DNA of 64,000 nt from Microglena sp. YARC. Its lineage: Eukaryota; Chlorophyta; Chlorophyceae; Chlamydomonadales; Chlamydomonadaceae. The position numbers and the translations under genes are program-made. Positions within the stretch are counted from its first letter, which is position 1. Each line of letters begins with the position of its first letter. The stretch lies in assembly GCA_022414725.1 (NCBI GenBank), contig CM039464.1:2169818-2233817 (forward strand), given 5' to 3'. Positions 63,164-64,000 of the stretch are shown piece after piece. Under the pieces are notes generated by a model. The model was not told the DNA's origin. It ran no database searches and was given only the letters and a program-made list of their open reading frames with translations.

Positions 63164-63255
63164 TAGTATTAGTCAGTTTCACCAGAATTTTGAGAACATT
63201 ACGGTATTAGTCAGTTTCACCAGAATTTTGAGAACAGTACGGTATTAGTCAGTTT
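63164..63255. repeat. 38-bp tandem repeat that includes the transposon end
   Basis: GTCAGTTTCACCAGAATTTT then GAGAACAGTACGGTATTA, about 2.5 copies. The unit copies the outer TIR of 62226-63163. Confidence 0.85.
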
Positions 63256-63278
63256 CACCAGAATTTGGAATTTATTTG

Positions 63279-63360
63279 AAAAACTAATATTATTGTGACA
63301 CAGTAATAATATTCTTTAATATTAGTTTTTCAAACACTAATACTAGTTGCCGTTCCCTAC
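63279..63360. repeat. AT-rich inverted repeat ending in a family T terminus
   Basis: GAAAAACTAATATTATTG mirrors AATATTAGTTTTTC. The right edge is TTGCCGTTCCCTA, identical to the family T end. Confidence 0.7.
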
Positions 63361-63405
63361 TCATGACACCTGCAGATTGATGAATGCCAGCTTGCTGTTA
63401 GCTGA

Positions 63406-63408
63406 CGT

Positions 63409-63454
<46 letters not shown>

Positions 63455-63480
63455 ACACACACACACATACAGACTCCCTT
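63406..63480. repeat. (CA)n microsatellite
   Basis: About 60 bp of CA repeat. Confidence 0.95.
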
Positions 63481-63696
63481 ACCCACCCACCCACCCCACC
63501 CTACCCACACCAACTCACCCACTCAGCAGACTGGGATGAGACTCATGGCGCAACAAAAAAAATCATCATAACTTGAGGAAAAAAGGAAAAGCAAAACCAG
63601 GGTATGTGTAAACCTCTTCGACGAAGTCGTCATCATAACTGTCAAACGTGATAAGACAGCAACGAATAAAGAAAGGAGGTCATACATTTAAGAGCA

Positions 63697-63920
63697 AAAA
63701 CAAAGGTAATGATAAAGCCTGGTGGGGCGTGGTGTTAAGGGAGCCCGTCGTACGCGGGTAGGGAGCGGTCTTCTACCTAAACTGGACAAGCTACCATCGC
63801 GGTTGACAACAACCTGCAACGCCAAGAGCAACCGAAGGGGGGATCGAACCCCCGACTCTTCATCCTCATAGTGATTCGATCTACCACTAGACCGATGTAT
63901 ATCGCCGGAAGGATGTAATT
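63697..63920 (-). mobile_element. tRNA-SINE, full length with perfect 12-bp TSD
   Basis: Flanked by exact CATTTAAGAGCA (63685-63696 and 63921-63932). Minus strand: head with GGTCTAGTGGTAGATCG (A box) and GGGGGTTCGATCCCCC (B box), body CGTTGCAGGTTGTTGTC, CGATGGTAGCTTGTCCAG, CCCGCGTACGACGGGC, CACGCCCCACCAGG, end TTATCATTACCTTTG and a short T-rich tail. Reference copy for the family. Confidence 0.95.
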
Positions 63921-64000
63921 CATTTAAGAGCAAGTAAGCAAGTACAACAAATGCTACAACATCCATCAATTCAATAAAATTCAATTACATCAACTTAATC

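Overview
The window looks like nuclear DNA of a repeat-choked eukaryote, most plausibly a unicellular green (prasinophyte-type) alga. The grounds are a Ty1/copia element, a tRNA-derived SINE family, small hAT-like MITEs with 8-bp target duplications, spliced genes with GT..AG introns, a plant-like telomere-repeat scrap near 8.05-8.10 kb, and no operon or Shine-Dalgarno organisation. The repeat style reminds me of Pyramimonadales such as Cymbomonas, but that is recollection and not something I could test. Well over half of the 64 kb is tandem or dispersed repeat, and most long open frames are frames of simple repeats, not genes.

Layout. 0.5-5.2 kb: a degenerate LTR element on the minus strand (LTRs 544-767 and 4947-5180) holding two unrecognised ORFs and a long foldback (783-1588). 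5-13 kb: MITEs, SINE-like family B, minisatellites. 13.58-14.97 kb: a plus-strand cysteine-rich, then Gln/Pro/Ala-rich coding exon whose acceptor is duplicated. 18.28-25.54 kb: a three-level nest, with dispersed repeat D hit by a 5'-truncated SINE (13-bp TSD), which was then hit by a nearly complete Ty1/copia element (18408-25298, LTRs about 99% alike, TSD CCCAC). 26.6-59 kb: a minus-strand gene region. Three exons (46758-46854, 44073-44171, 41070-41204) have matching phases and together encode a complete bromodomain. An upstream Pro/Ala-repeat exon (51381-52522) joins the first of them in phase. Exons at 38845-39063 and 34922-35439 may continue the gene, and 58864-58985 and 56970-57031 may precede it. 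The introns are almost wholly minisatellite, including a 7.4-kb array of a 43-bp unit. 60.1-63.2 kb: two short TIR transposons, one carrying a zinc-finger ORF.

The most interesting signal is that many arrays start at an exon edge and their units contain the splice site plus a stub of exon. Examples are the bromodomain ZA-loop acceptor (about 140 bp, 44.2-44.7 kb), an 18-bp unit reading as a 3' splice site (61.6-62.2 kb), donor copies at 50.3-51.4 kb, 37.9-38.8 kb and 26.6-27.5 kb, and acceptor copies at 47.0-47.4 kb. Intron growth here seems to proceed by tandem duplication seeded at exon-intron junctions. All homology statements come from reading motifs by eye; no search was run.
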